From assembly GCF_017894385.1 (NCBI RefSeq), contig NZ_CP059560.1:434001-498000 (forward strand): 64,000 nucleotides of DNA, given 5' to 3'. The translations under genes and the position numbers were made by a program. The stretch comes from Aromatoleum petrolei (GTDB lineage: Bacteria > Pseudomonadota > Gammaproteobacteria > Burkholderiales > Rhodocyclaceae). This document shows positions 7,474 to 16,934 of this stretch, in pieces. Positions within the stretch are counted from its first letter, which is position 1, and every line of letters starts with the position of its first letter. The notes beneath the pieces were generated by a model. The model worked only from the letters and a program-made list of their open reading frames with translations, did not search any database and had not been told where the DNA came from.

Positions 7474-8753
7474 GCGCCGCTGTCATATTCGTGCTGCTGC
7501 TGGTCCTGATGATCAGCGGCATGCCGATCTCCATCTCGCTCGGCCTGACGGTCCTGAGTTTCCTGTTCTTCATGACCCAGGTGCCGATCGAGAGTGTCGC
7601 CCTCAAGCTCTTCACCGGCATCGAGAAGTTCGAAATCATGGCGGTGCCGTTCTTCATCCTGGCGGGCAACTTCCTGACGCATGGCGGCGTAGCGAAACGG
7701 ATGATCGCGTTTGCGACCTCGATGGTTGGGCACATGCCTGGCGGTCTCGGTTTGAGTGCTGTGGTCGCGTGTTCGCTGTTCGCCGCCGTGTCGGGTTCGA
7801 GCCCGGCGACGGTCGTGGCAATCGGTTCGATCCTGCTGCCGGCGATGGTCAAGGCGGGCTACCCGAACAAGTTCGGTGCGGGTGTGGTTGCCTCCGCCGG
7901 CGGCTTGGGCATCCTGATTCCGCCGTCGATCGCGATGGTGATGTACGCGGTGTCGACCAACAGCTCGATCGGCGCACTGTTCATGGCGGGGGTCATTCCG
8001 GGCCTGGTGCTTGCCGCGATGTTGATGTTCACGACCTGGTGGATCGCGCGCAAGAACAACTATCCGCGCGCCGCCCGTGCGACCTGGGCGCAGCGCGCCA
8101 AGGCGTTCCGCGAGTCGATCTGGGGTTTGCTGCTGATCATCGTCGTCATGGGCGGGATCTACACCGGCATCTTCACCGCGACCGAGGCAGCGGCGATGAG
8201 TGCGGTCTATGCGTTCGTTATCGCCACCTTCGTCTATAAGGATCTGCGCCTGTCCGATCTCAAGCAGGTGTTGATCTCGTCGGCGAACCTGTCGGCGATG
8301 CTGCTCTACATCATCACCAACGCCGTGATGTTCTCGTTCCTGCTCACCAACGAGCAGATCCCGCAGGCAATGTCCGAATGGATCGTCGCGAGTGGCCTGG
8401 GGGTGATCGGCTTCCTGCTGATGGCGAACATCATCCTGCTGATCGCGGGCAACTTCATGGAACCGGCGTCGATCATCCTGATCTTCGCGCCGATCCTGTT
8501 CCCCATCGCGATGAGCCTCGGCATCGATCCGGTGCATTTCGGAATCATGATCACGGTGAACATGGAGATCGGGATGATCACGCCCCCGGTCGGCCTGAAC
8601 CTCTACGTCGCGAGCGGCATCAGCAAGCTCGGCCTGACGGACATGAGCAAGGCCGTCGGCCCCTGGCTGCTGACGATGCTGGTGTTCCTCGCGATCGTCA
8701 CCTACTGGCCGCCGCTCACGCTGTGGCTGCCCAAGACCCTCGGAATGATGTGA
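7470..8753 (+). CDS. dctM: TRAP transporter large permease subunit
   Basis: 427 residues, a polytopic membrane protein of the DctM family (PF06808). Typical segments are MAVPFFILAGNFLTHGGVAKRM, ACSLFAAVSGSSPATVVAIGSILLPAMVKAGY, GGLGILIPPSIAMVMYAV, and NMEIGMITPPVGLNLYVASG near the C-terminus. It forms the sodium-driven channel that takes up the substrate carried by DctP. The start overlaps dctQ by 4 bp. A strong hairpin lies in the 73-bp gap before the hydratase gene. Confidence 0.92.
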   Translation: MSAAVIFVLLLVLMISGMPISISLGLTVLSFLFFMTQVPIESVALKLFTGIEKFEIMAVPFFILAGNFLTHGGVAKRMIAFATSMVGHMPGGLGLSAVVACSLFAAVSGSSPATVVAIGSILLPAMVKAGYPNKFGAGVVASAGGLGILIPPSIAMVMYAVSTNSSIGALFMAGVIPGLVLAAMLMFTTWWIARKNNYPRAARATWAQRAKAFRESIWGLLLIIVVMGGIYTGIFTATEAAAMSAVYAFVIATFVYKDLRLSDLKQVLISSANLSAMLLYIITNAVMFSFLLTNEQIPQAMSEWIVASGLGVIGFLLMANIILLIAGNFMEPASIILIFAPILFPIAMSLGIDPVHFGIMITVNMEIGMITPPVGLNLYVASGISKLGLTDMSKAVGPWLLTMLVFLAIVTYWPPLTLWLPKTLGMM

Positions 8754-8760
8754 TGCGTGC

Positions 8761-8785
8761 CCGGCGGCCCCAGCGGGGCCGTCGG
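8761..8785 (+). other. GC-rich hairpin after dctM
   Basis: CCGGCGGCCCC (8761-8771) and GGGGCCGTCGG (8775-8785) form an 11-bp stem with one G-U pair and a three-base loop. No U-run follows. It may separate transporter and enzyme mRNA levels by processing or pausing. Confidence 0.4.
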
Positions 8786-8826
8786 GGGAGCGAGTCATCC
8801 TCGTCATACCCCACGGAGAACCCAAC

Positions 8827-9672
8827 ATGAACCTCAAAGAATGGATCGGCCGCGCGGAGGAAGTCTCCGACATCGCGACGGCGACCCCGTATGCCGCGCT
8901 GTCTGCGACCTTCGACCGCGATGCCCTTCGCCCACAAGCCGGCACCGCCCTGCCTGCGCTGTGGCACTGGCTGTACTTCCTGCCGCTGCACAAGCAGTCG
9001 GAAATCGGCCCCGACGGCCACGCCAAGCGCGGCGGCTTCCTGCCGCCGGTGCCGCTGCCGCGTCGCATGTGGGCGGGCAGCCAGTTCGAGTTCCACAAGC
9101 CGCTGCGCATCGGCGATGCGATGACGCGCACGTCCACGATCCACGACGTCACCGAGAAGACCGGACGCACGGGCCCATTGGTGTTCGTGAAGGTGCGCCA
9201 CGAGATCCGCCGCGAGGGGGAATCGGACGTCGCTCTCACGGAGTTCCACGACATCGTCTACCGCGAAGCACCGAAACCCGACGACGTCGCGCCGCCGCCG
9301 AAGGCGGCCCCCGCGAGCTCGATGTGGGAGAAGAAGTGGGTGCCGGACGACGTGCTGCTGTTCCGTTACTCGGCGCTGACCTTCAACGGCCACCGCATCC
9401 ACTACGACCGCAAGTACGTGACGGAAACCGAGGGCTACCCCGGCCTGATCGTCCACGGCCCGATGATCGCGACGCTGCTGCTGGACCTACTGCGCCACCA
9501 GCTGCCCGACGCGGAAGTCGTGCGTTACGAGTTTCGCGCGATCCGCCCGGTGTTCGACATCAACCATTTCTTCGTCTGCGGCGAGCCGCAGGCGGACGGC
9601 AAGACGATTCGCCTGTGGGCGAAGGACCACGAAGGCTGGCTGACGATGGAAGCCACCGCGGTGATCAAGTGA
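8827..9672 (+). CDS. MaoC-like hydratase (candidate itaconyl-CoA / mesaconyl-C4-CoA hydratase)
   Basis: 281 residues with a double hotdog organisation: an N-terminal FAS1-like dehydratase region (PLPRRMWAGSQFEFHKPLRIGDAMTRTSTI ... GPLVFVKVRHEI) and a C-terminal MaoC-type region (LFRYSALTFNGHRIHYDRKYVTETEGYPGLIVHGPMIATLLLDLLR). The segment YSALTFNxHRIHYD..Y is the catalytic Asp/His hydratase signature. This length and arrangement match mesaconyl-C4-CoA and itaconyl-CoA hydratases, which hydrate the double bond to citramalyl-CoA. The CoA-transferase gene follows at 10 bp and the lyase after it, giving the order Ich-Ict-Ccl. A GGAGAA ribosome site supports the start. Confidence 0.85.
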   Translation: MNLKEWIGRAEEVSDIATATPYAALSATFDRDALRPQAGTALPALWHWLYFLPLHKQSEIGPDGHAKRGGFLPPVPLPRRMWAGSQFEFHKPLRIGDAMTRTSTIHDVTEKTGRTGPLVFVKVRHEIRREGESDVALTEFHDIVYREAPKPDDVAPPPKAAPASSMWEKKWVPDDVLLFRYSALTFNGHRIHYDRKYVTETEGYPGLIVHGPMIATLLLDLLRHQLPDAEVVRYEFRAIRPVFDINHFFVCGEPQADGKTIRLWAKDHEGWLTMEATAVIK

Positions 9673-9682
9673 GGAACGAGCA

Positions 9683-10864
9683 ATGAGACCCCTGGAAGGC
9701 ATTACCGTCATCACGCTCGAACACGCGATCGCCGCGCCATTCGCGACACGTCAGCTCGCCGATCTCGGCGCGCGCGTGATCAAGGTCGAGCGCCCGGGTG
9801 TCGGCGATTTTGCGCGCGGCTACGACGAGCGCGTGCGCGGCCTGGCGTCGCATTTCGTGTGGACCAACCGCTCGAAAGAGAGCCTGACGCTGGACGTCAA
9901 ACATCCGGAGGCGCAGGCGATCCTCAAGCGCCTGATCGTCGAGGAGGCCGACATCGTCGTGCAGAACCTCGCGCCGGGTGCCGCCGCCCGTCTGGGCCTG
10001 TCGTACCGCGAACTTTCCGCATTGAAGCCGGAGATCATCGTGTGCGACATCTCGGGTTACGGCAGCGACGGCCCCTATCGCGACAAGAAGGCCTACGACC
10101 TGCTGATCCAGAGCGAGTCGGGTTTCCTCTCGGTGACCGGCACGGAAGCCGAGCCGTCGAAGGCGGGGCCGTCGATCGCCGACATCTCGGCCGGCATGTA
10201 CGCCTACAGCAACATCCTCGCGGCTCTGCTGCAGCGGCAAAAGACCGGCCGCGGTCAGCACCTGGATATCTCCATGCTGGAGAGCCTCGTCGAGTGGATG
10301 AACTATCCGCTTTACTACGCCTTCGACGGCGCTTCGCCGCCGCGCCGCACCGGTGCCTCGCACGCAACGATCTATCCCTACGGACCGTTTCCGGCCGGCG
10401 ATGGCAAGGTCGTCATGCTCGGTCTGCAGAACGAACGGGAATGGGGCGCTTTCTGCGAGAAGGTGCTGTTGCAGCCCGGGCTCGCACGCGAGGAACGCTT
10501 CTCCACCAACTCGCGGCGCAGCGCCGCACGTGATGAGTTGCGCGCGATCATCCTCGACGCTTTTAGCGCACTGACCGCCGAGCAGGTCATCGCGCGCCTG
10601 GAAGAGGCCCAGATCGCCAACGCCCACGTGAATGACATGCACGCCGTGTGGGACCACCCGCAGCTCAAGGCGCGCGGTCGCTGGCGTGAGGTTGGCACCG
10701 CCGCCGGCGCCGTCCCGGCCTTGCTGCCGCCGGGCTCCTGGGAGGAAGGCGAGCCGCGCATGGACCCCGTTCCCGCGCTCGGCGAGCACAGCGCGGCGAT
10801 CCTCGCGGGACTCGGCTACGAAGCCGAACGCATCGCGGCCCTGCGCCGTGACGGCGTGATCTGA
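9683..10864 (+). CDS. Class III CoA-transferase (candidate itaconate/mesaconate CoA-transferase)
   Basis: 393 residues of the CaiB/BaiF family (PF02515). The start PLEGITVITLEHAIAAPFATRQLADLGARVIKVERPGVGDFAR is classic. Asp167 in AGPSIADISAGMYA aligns with the catalytic aspartate that forms the mixed anhydride. Members move CoA between succinyl-CoA and a small carboxylate. Between a hydratase and a citramalyl-CoA-type lyase, the most economical substrate is itaconate (or mesaconate), making itaconyl-CoA. Formyl-CoA or benzylsuccinate transfer would not fit the neighbours. It is in tight operon arrangement, with 10 bp upstream and 18 bp downstream gaps. Confidence 0.87.
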   Translation: MRPLEGITVITLEHAIAAPFATRQLADLGARVIKVERPGVGDFARGYDERVRGLASHFVWTNRSKESLTLDVKHPEAQAILKRLIVEEADIVVQNLAPGAAARLGLSYRELSALKPEIIVCDISGYGSDGPYRDKKAYDLLIQSESGFLSVTGTEAEPSKAGPSIADISAGMYAYSNILAALLQRQKTGRGQHLDISMLESLVEWMNYPLYYAFDGASPPRRTGASHATIYPYGPFPAGDGKVVMLGLQNEREWGAFCEKVLLQPGLAREERFSTNSRRSAARDELRAIILDAFSALTAEQVIARLEEAQIANAHVNDMHAVWDHPQLKARGRWREVGTAAGAVPALLPPGSWEEGEPRMDPVPALGEHSAAILAGLGYEAERIAALRRDGVI

Positions 10865-10882
10865 GCGGCGGGAGTTCAGGCC

Positions 10883-11704
10883 ATGCGGATGCCGATCACC
10901 TATCTCTTCGTGCCGGGGAACCGGCCCGAGCGTTTCGACAAGGCGCTGGCTGCCGGAGCCGGGGCAATCGTCCTGGATCTGGAGGATGCCGTTGCCGCCG
11001 CCGAGAAATCCCTCGCACGGGATGCGATCGCGGACTGGTTCCCCGGCCACGCGGACGATGCGTCACGCATCGTCGTGCGCATCAACGATGCGCAGTCCCC
11101 ATGCTTCGCGGACGACCTCGCGCTGCTCGAAGCCATCGGAATCCGTCAGGTCATGCTGCCGAAGACCGAATGGCGCGAGCAGGTTCGTCAGGTCGTCGAC
11201 GCCGTGTCGCCGACGGTCGCGGTGTTGCCGCTGATCGAGACGGCGCGCGGCGTGCGCAACGTGGACGATATCGCGGCGACCGAGGGCGTGCTGCGGCTCG
11301 CGTTCGGCACGCTGGACTATGCGGTCGACCTCGATCTTTCGGGCGACGAGGCCGGCCTCGCCTACGCCTCGGCACGCATCGCGATCGCTTCGCGCTGCGC
11401 CGAGCTTGCCTCCCCGGTCGCAGGCGTGACGCCCGCAATCGACGACGAGGCCCGTATCCGCGCGGACTTTGCCTCCGCGCGCGCTTTCGGTTTCGGCGCG
11501 AAGCTGTGCATTCACCCCAGGCAGGTCGCTGTCATCCACGAAGTGTGCCGCCCGTCCGCCGAGGAGTTGGCGTGGGCCGAGCGCGTGCTCGTGGCGGCGC
11601 AAACCTCCGAGGGTGCCGTGCAGCTCGACGGCCGGATGATCGACCGTCCGGTGGTGCTCAAGGCCCAGGCGATCGTTGCTCGCAGCCGTTCCAGCCACGG
11701 CTAG
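10883..11704 (+). CDS. HpcH/HpaI (CitE-like) lyase, candidate citramalyl-CoA lyase
   Basis: 273 residues with the CitE/HpcH TIM-barrel motifs: YLFVPGNRPERFDKALAAGAGAIVLDLEDAV near the N-terminus, RIND, VLPLIETARGV with the metal-binding glutamate, and LAFGTLDYAVDL with the second metal ligand. The C-terminal GFGAKLCIHPRQVAVIHEV is also typical. The family cleaves (S)-citramalyl-CoA, malyl-CoA or citryl-CoA using Mg2+. After a CoA-transferase and a hydratase, cleavage of citramalyl-CoA to acetyl-CoA and pyruvate is the natural last step of itaconate breakdown. The substrate assignment is inference from neighbours. Confidence 0.87.
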   Translation: MRMPITYLFVPGNRPERFDKALAAGAGAIVLDLEDAVAAAEKSLARDAIADWFPGHADDASRIVVRINDAQSPCFADDLALLEAIGIRQVMLPKTEWREQVRQVVDAVSPTVAVLPLIETARGVRNVDDIAATEGVLRLAFGTLDYAVDLDLSGDEAGLAYASARIAIASRCAELASPVAGVTPAIDDEARIRADFASARAFGFGAKLCIHPRQVAVIHEVCRPSAEELAWAERVLVAAQTSEGAVQLDGRMIDRPVVLKAQAIVARSRSSHG

Positions 11705-11759
11705 CCGGACGCCCCCAATCCAGCATTTCCACATTTCAAGCATTCAGGAGGACGTCCCC

Positions 11760-13118
11760 ATGGGCGCGACCATCATCGATTCAAGCATTTTCGGCAACAT
11801 CTTCAGCACCGACGCGATGCGTCAGGTCTGGTCCGACCGCAACCGTACCGCCAAATACGTCGAGATCGAGCGCGCACTCGCCGTCGTGCAGGGGCGGCTT
11901 GGCATCATTCCCCAGGAAGCCGCCGACGAGATCGTCAAGAACTGCGACATCGACAAGATCGACATGGACAAGCTGCGTGCGGCGACCGAGCGCATCGGCT
12001 ATCCGGTGCTCGGCGTCGTCTCGCAGCTCAACGCGTTGTGCCGCGACAAACTGGGCGAGTACTGCCACTGGGGCGCGACGACGCAGGACATCACCGATAC
12101 GGCGACCGTGCTGCAGATCCGCGAGGCCCTGGAGCTTGTTGACGCCGACCTGCAGGGCATCTCTGCGGCCCTCGTGGACATCTCGCGCCGCCATCGCGAC
12201 ACGCCGGTGATCGGCCGCAGCAACCTGCAGCAGGCCATTCCCGTCACCTTCGGCTTCAAGACCGCCGCGATCCTGGCCGGCATCGAGCGCCACCGCGAGC
12301 GCCTCGCGCAGCTCCGACCGCGCGTGCTGATGGGCGAATTCGGCGGCGCCTGCGGCACCCTCGCGTCGATCGAGCGGGGCGCGATGGAGACCCAGGCCGG
12401 CCTGATGGAGGAGCTCGGTCTCGCCCAACCGGACATCGCATGGCACACGGTGCGCGACACGATCGCCGAAGTCGGCGCCTTCCTGGGCCTGGTCGGCGGT
12501 TCGCTCGGCAAAATCGCGATGGACGTCAAGCTGATGATGCAGCACGAGGTGGCCGAGGTGTTCGAACCCTTCCACCCGGGCCGCGGTTCGAGCAGCACGA
12601 TGCCGCAGAAGCGCAACCCGATCTCGAGCTGCTACATCCACGCCGCCGTGTCGGTCGTGCGCCAGCACGCCGCCGCGCTGATGGATGCGATGATCGCCGA
12701 CCACGAGCGCTCCACCGGCCCGTGGGAGATCGAGTGGATCGCCTTGCCCGAGGCCTTCTGCCTCCTCGCCGGCGCGCTCAAGCAGACGCGCTTCGTGCTC
12801 GAGGGGCTCGAGGTGGACGCGGCAAAGATGCGCGCGAACATCGACATCACCAACGGTCTCGTCATGTCCGAAGCGGTCATGATGGGGCTCGGCCCCTACA
12901 TCGGCCGCGAGTACGCGCACGACCTGGTTTATGACCTGTGCCGCGAGGCGATCCGCACGAACCGGCCGCTGCTCGACATCCTGGCCGAGCATCCCGAGAT
13001 CAACATCCACCTCGACCGTGCCGCGCTCGCGCTCCTGTGCGATCCGGCGAACTACCTTGGGCAGGCCGGCGTGATGGTCGACAAGGTGCTGCAGCGGGCG
13101 GCGGGAGCGGTGCGATGA
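11760..13118 (+). CDS. Aspartase/fumarase-superfamily lyase (CMLE/PurB-like), candidate trans-aconitate decarboxylase
   Basis: 452 residues from the ATG at 11760, chosen because AGGAGGA lies 7 bases upstream. The superfamily signature GSSSTMPQKRNPISS is at about residues 276-290, and HWGATTQDITDTA at 103-115 is typical of 3-carboxymuconate cycloisomerase and adenylosuccinate lyase relatives. The usual GRT-x-x-Q segment reads GRSNLQQAIPVTFG. Nothing nearby belongs to purine or protocatechuate pathways. In the fungus Ustilago maydis the itaconate-forming trans-aconitate decarboxylase Tad1 belongs to this superfamily and works with a PrpF-family isomerase. Here the lyase sits directly after the three itaconate-degradation genes, so the same reaction is proposed. 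A true cycloisomerase or other lyase role cannot be excluded. Confidence 0.85.
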   Translation: MGATIIDSSIFGNIFSTDAMRQVWSDRNRTAKYVEIERALAVVQGRLGIIPQEAADEIVKNCDIDKIDMDKLRAATERIGYPVLGVVSQLNALCRDKLGEYCHWGATTQDITDTATVLQIREALELVDADLQGISAALVDISRRHRDTPVIGRSNLQQAIPVTFGFKTAAILAGIERHRERLAQLRPRVLMGEFGGACGTLASIERGAMETQAGLMEELGLAQPDIAWHTVRDTIAEVGAFLGLVGGSLGKIAMDVKLMMQHEVAEVFEPFHPGRGSSSTMPQKRNPISSCYIHAAVSVVRQHAAALMDAMIADHERSTGPWEIEWIALPEAFCLLAGALKQTRFVLEGLEVDAAKMRANIDITNGLVMSEAVMMGLGPYIGREYAHDLVYDLCREAIRTNRPLLDILAEHPEINIHLDRAALALLCDPANYLGQAGVMVDKVLQRAAGAVR

Positions 13119-13279
13119 GCGACACAACGCAGACAAGGTCATTGCCGGAAAGCAGGTCACAGCCGTTCCGCGGGAGGGAGTCTCCCGCCCGCGAGTCGGC
13201 CCCGGTCGTCAAGCGTGCGCCGGACGGATGTGAGGAATCCGACGAACTCGCAACCGTGGCAGTGCTGAGCACGAACTAG
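13115..13279 (+). CDS. Possible 54-residue ORF overlapping the lyase stop
   Basis: An ATGA overlap with the lyase would couple its translation. The product (MSDTTQTRSLPESRSQPFRG...) is Arg/Ser/Glu-rich with no recognisable domain, and no conserved relative is known to me. It could be chance. Confidence 0.2.
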   Translation: MSDTTQTRSLPESRSQPFRGRESPARESAPVVKRAPDGCEESDELATVAVLSTN

Positions 13280-13330
13280 CGCGGCGCTGACTCGCATCGC
13301 GGAGAGAGATCGCCAAAGGAGGGCTACAGC

Positions 13331-14266
13331 ATGGAACTCAGACAGCTGCGCTATCTGGTGCGCACGATCGAGCTCGGCAGCATCAGCCAGGCTGCGCTCG
13401 ATCTCGGGATCGCTCAATCCGCGGTGAGCCTGCAGATTCAGCGCCTTGAAGGCGAACTCGCGACACGGTTGTTGCAGCGTACCGCGACCGGGGTGATGCC
13501 GACCGATGCCGGCATCGCCTTCCTCGCCCATGCGCAGCTCGCCCTGCGCCATGCCATGGAGGCGGCGACGGCCGCGCAGCAATCGCGCCTGTCGGGGGTC
13601 GTCAGCGTGGGACTCGCGCCGTCGACGTCCGGGGTGCTCGGCCTCCCTCTGATCGAGGCGATGCGCGAGCACTATCCGGACATCCGCATTCACCTGGTCG
13701 AAGGCATGTCCGGTCACCTTGGCCAGATGTTGAACGGCCGCGAGCTCGATCTCGCTGTCCTCTTCGACACCGGGCCTGCGAGCCGGTGCAGTGTGCAGCC
13801 CCTGCTGGAAGAGCGTCTGTTCTTCATCTGCGGTGCCAACACACGCCCCTCGGCCCTGCCGACGCGCCTCGCAGACATCGTCGACGTCCCGCTTGTGCTG
13901 CCGACTCCGCGCCACGGTCTGCGGCGGGTCATCGACGCCGCGTTCACGGCGCTCGGCGTGCGTCCCGCAGTCATCGCCGAAGTCGATTCGCTCTATGTGC
14001 TGATGGACATGGTGGCGCGCGGCATGGCGGCCACGCTGCAGCCCTGGGCAGCGCTCGCGCGCCAGCCCGATGCGATGTCGCGCCTGGGTTGGAGCGAGAT
14101 CACGGACGAAGGGACGTCCCGCCGGAATCTCCTGTGCAGTCTCTCCGACGACGAGCTGTCGCCGGCCGCACTGGCGACGCGCGGTATGGTGACCCGCGTC
14201 GTGAAACAGCTCATTGACGAGGGGCGCTGGCGCGGCGTCACGACCAGCCATCTCGATTCGAGATGA
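13331..14266 (+). CDS. LysR-family regulator, TcuR-like
   Basis: 311 residues. The N-terminus MELRQLRYLVRTIELGSISQAALDLGIAQSAVSLQIQRLEGELATRLL is a LysR winged HTH of the Nac/Cbl-like group. The effector domain continues with SVGLAPSTSGVLGLPLIEAMREHYPDIRIHLVEGMSGHLGQML. AAAGGAGGG precedes the start. It lies immediately upstream of and in the same direction as tcuAB, matching tcuR in tcuRABC loci, where the regulator responds to tricarballylate. The assignment rests on position plus family. Confidence 0.82.
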   Translation: MELRQLRYLVRTIELGSISQAALDLGIAQSAVSLQIQRLEGELATRLLQRTATGVMPTDAGIAFLAHAQLALRHAMEAATAAQQSRLSGVVSVGLAPSTSGVLGLPLIEAMREHYPDIRIHLVEGMSGHLGQMLNGRELDLAVLFDTGPASRCSVQPLLEERLFFICGANTRPSALPTRLADIVDVPLVLPTPRHGLRRVIDAAFTALGVRPAVIAEVDSLYVLMDMVARGMAATLQPWAALARQPDAMSRLGWSEITDEGTSRRNLLCSLSDDELSPAALATRGMVTRVVKQLIDEGRWRGVTTSHLDSR

Positions 14267-14317
14267 GGCGATATCGGAGCAGCTTAGGGCACGGGGTGCG
14301 TCCGACGCGATAGTGGA

Positions 14318-14335
14318 GGCGAAGAACAATTCGCC
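14318..14335. promoter_or_regulatory. GGCGAA-N6-TTCGCC dyad ahead of tcuA
   Basis: An 18-bp dyad (GGCGAA at 14318, TTCGCC at 14330) lies 19 bp before the tcuA start in the 87-bp gap after the LysR gene. Size and position suit a regulator site, though it is close to the ribosome site and may be incidental. Confidence 0.25.
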
Positions 14336-14353
14336 CCGAATGGAGTTCAGGAC

Positions 14354-15787
14354 ATGAAGCAAGACACATCGAATCAGGGCACCCCCGACGTGCTCGTCAT
14401 CGGCGGCGGCAATGCGGCCTTGTGTGCAGCACTGACCGCCCGCGAGGCGGGCGCTTCCGTGCTGCTGCTGGAAGCCGCACCGCGCGAATGGCGTGGCGGC
14501 AACTCGAGCCACACGCGCAACCTGCGTTGCATGCACGACGCCCCGCAGGACGTCCTCACCGACGCCTATCCCGAGGAAGAATTCTGGCAGGACCTCAAGA
14601 AGGTCACCGGTGGCCGCACCAACGAGCAACTCGCGCGACTGGCGATCCGCGAGTCCTCGCGCTGCCGTGACTGGATGCGCAGGCACGGCGTGCATTTCCA
14701 GCCCTCGCTGTCGGGCACGCTGCACCTGTCGCGCACCAACGCCTTCTTCATGGGGGGCGGGAAGGCGCTCGTGAATGCCTATTACCGCAGCGCCGAAGCG
14801 CTGGGGGTGCGCGTCCGCTACGAGGCGCCGGTGGATCGACTGGAAGTGGTCGACGGCGAGTTCCGTGCCGCCTGGATCGGACAGGAGCGCATCGCGGCGC
14901 GTGCCTGCGTGCTCGCGTCCGGGGGCTTCGAATCCAACCGGGAATGGCTGCGCGAAGCCTGGGGTCAGAATTCCGACGGCGAGTGGCCGGCGGACAATTT
15001 CGCGATCCGCGGCACGCGCTTCAATCGCGGTGTGCTGCTGAAAGCGATGATGGAGGCCGGGGCGGACACGATCGGCGATCCCTCGCAATCGCACTGCGTC
15101 GCGGTCGACGCGCGCGCGCCGCTCTACGACGGCGGGATCTGCACGCGCATCGACTGCGTTTCCCTCGGCATCGTCGTCAACAAGCATGCGCAGCGTTTCT
15201 ACGACGAAGGCGAGGATTTCTGGCCCAAGCGCTACGCGATCTGGGGACGGCTCGTCGCCCAGCAGCCCGGCCAGGTCGGATTTTCGGTCATCGACTCGAA
15301 AGCCGTCGGTCGCTTCATGCCCCCTGTGTTCCCCGGTGCGAAGGCGGACACGCTCGAAGGGCTCGCGCGCCAGCTCGGTCTCGACGAGCAGGCCTTCGTG
15401 CGCACGGTGCGCGACTACAACGCCGCCTGCCGCGTCGGCACCTTCGACCACACGGTGCTCGACGACTGCCATACGGACGGCGTGACGCCGGCCAAGACCC
15501 ACTGGGCCTTGCCGCTCGATACCGCTCCCTTCTACGGCTACGCGCTCAAGCCCGGTATCACCTTTACCTACCTCGGCGTGAAGGTCGATGAACGGGCGGC
15601 CGCCCACTTCAAGGGTGAGCCCAGCCGCAATCTCTTCGTCGCCGGCGAAATGATGGCCGGCAACGTACTCGGGCAGGGCTACACCGCCGGCGTCGGCATG
15701 ACGATCGGCACGGTATTCGGACGTATCGCGGGCGCCTCGGCCGCCGCGGCGACGAGGAAGGAAGGAGTCGAACATGCAGCAGCTTGA
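14354..15787 (+). CDS. tcuA: FAD-dependent tricarballylate dehydrogenase
   Basis: 477 residues. The FAD-binding motif [47 protein letters not shown] is that of TcuA proteins (about 470 residues), a branch of the succinate dehydrogenase/fumarate reductase flavoprotein family. The C-terminal [14 protein letters not shown] and [33 protein letters not shown] are also typical. TcuA oxidises tricarballylate to cis-aconitate and passes electrons to TcuB. The reading frame overlaps tcuB by 14 bp, and the TcuR-like regulator lies directly upstream. Cis-aconitate is the expected feed for the PrpF/lyase/itaconate enzymes of the cluster. Confidence 0.92.
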   Translation: MKQDTSNQGTPDVLVIGGGNAALCAALTAREAGASVLLLEAAPREWRGGNSSHTRNLRCMHDAPQDVLTDAYPEEEFWQDLKKVTGGRTNEQLARLAIRESSRCRDWMRRHGVHFQPSLSGTLHLSRTNAFFMGGGKALVNAYYRSAEALGVRVRYEAPVDRLEVVDGEFRAAWIGQERIAARACVLASGGFESNREWLREAWGQNSDGEWPADNFAIRGTRFNRGVLLKAMMEAGADTIGDPSQSHCVAVDARAPLYDGGICTRIDCVSLGIVVNKHAQRFYDEGEDFWPKRYAIWGRLVAQQPGQVGFSVIDSKAVGRFMPPVFPGAKADTLEGLARQLGLDEQAFVRTVRDYNAACRVGTFDHTVLDDCHTDGVTPAKTHWALPLDTAPFYGYALKPGITFTYLGVKVDERAAAHFKGEPSRNLFVAGEMMAGNVLGQGYTAGVGMTIGTVFGRIAGASAAAATRKEGVEHAAA

Positions 15788-16934
15788 AGCCCTGCTCCGC
15801 GAAGCGAGCGATCTCGCCGAGGGCGTCATCGCGCCCAGCGCAGCCGAAGCCGAAGTCGAACGCGTGATGAAGATCTGCAACGCCTGCCGCTACTGCGAAG
15901 GTTTCTGCGCGGTTTTCCCGGCGATGACACGCCGGCTTGAATTCGCTCAGGCCGACATCCATTACCTCGCGAACCTTTGCCACAACTGCGGCGCGTGCCT
16001 GCACGCGTGCCAGTACGCGCCGCCGCACGAGTTCGCGGTCAACATCCCGCAGGCGATGGCCAAGGTACGCGGGCAAACCTACTCGGACTTCGCGTGGCCG
16101 AGCAGTCTCGGCACGCTCTACCGCAACAATGGCTTGACCGTCGCGCTGGCGCTTGCGGCCGGCCTCGCGCTCTTCCTGATGATGGCCCTGGCGAAGAATG
16201 GCACGCTGTTCCATGCCCCGCTCGCCGGCGATTTCTACGCGATCTTCCCGCACAATCTGCTGGTGTCGATGTTCGGGCCGGTGTTCCTGTTCGTCGCGGT
16301 GGCGCTGGGCCTGGGGGTCGCGAAGTTCTGGCGCGGCATCTCGGCGGGAGACCCCAATGCGGCGGCAATCGCGGAGACGGCGCATGACGTGCTCAAGCTC
16401 AAGTACCTCGACGGCGGCCACGGTCAAGGCTGCCCGAACGCGGACGACGCCAGCACCCTCGCCCGCCGCCGCTTCCACCACCTGACTTTCTACGGCTTCA
16501 TGCTGTGCTTCGCTGCGACGAGTGTGGCGACGATCTACCACTACGTCTTCGGCTGGGCGGCGCCGTACGCGCTGACGAGTCTGCCCGTCATGCTCGGCAC
16601 CCTGGGCGGGATCGGCTTGCTCATCGGTCCGGCAGGCCTGCTGTGGCTGAACGTGCGGCGCCACGCGCAGCACGGGGACGCCGCGCAAAAACCGATGGAC
16701 CGCGGCTTCATCGCGCTGCTGCTGCTCACCAGCGCCACGGGCCTCGCGCTTCTTGCCGGGCGCGACACTGCAGCGATGGCTCTGCTCCTTGCCGCACATC
16801 TCGGCGCCGTGATGGCACTGTTCCTGACGATGCCCTACGGCAAGTTCGCGCACGGCATCTTTCGCACCGCCGCGCTGCTGAAATGGGCCATCGAGAAGCG
16901 CGCGCCCAATCCGGTCGGCGTCGGCAGCGAGTGA
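15774..16934 (+). CDS. tcuB: TcuB, Fe-S/membrane electron acceptor for TcuA (CitB family)
   Basis: 386 residues. Two cysteine clusters occur near the N-terminus, [15 protein letters not shown] and [19 protein letters not shown], consistent with two Fe-S centres. They are followed by about six hydrophobic membrane segments, including [18 protein letters not shown] and [20 protein letters not shown]. This is the TcuB/CitB layout. TcuB reoxidises the flavin of TcuA and returns electrons to the membrane quinone pool. The start overlaps tcuA by 14 bp, and the stop overlaps a GTG start of the next gene. Confidence 0.92.
   Translation: MQQLEALLREASDLAEGVIAPSAAEAEVERVMKICNACRYCEGFCAVFPAMTRRLEFAQADIHYLANLCHNCGACLHACQYAPPHEFAVNIPQAMAKVRGQTYSDFAWPSSLGTLYRNNGLTVALALAAGLALFLMMALAKNGTLFHAPLAGDFYAIFPHNLLVSMFGPVFLFVAVALGLGVAKFWRGISAGDPNAAAIAETAHDVLKLKYLDGGHGQGCPNADDASTLARRRFHHLTFYGFMLCFAATSVATIYHYVFGWAAPYALTSLPVMLGTLGGIGLLIGPAGLLWLNVRRHAQHGDAAQKPMDRGFIALLLLTSATGLALLAGRDTAAMALLLAAHLGAVMALFLTMPYGKFAHGIFRTAALLKWAIEKRAPNPVGVGSE

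Noticed and set aside
7344..9254. Minus-strand open frame of about 630 codons across dctQ, dctM and the hydratase
   Set aside because: Spans three well-supported genes in antisense and lacks any family motif.
13157..15880. Long open frame of about 900 codons on the minus strand
   Set aside because: It is antisense to the LysR gene and tcuA, which have clear motifs; long antisense frames are common in high-GC coding DNA.
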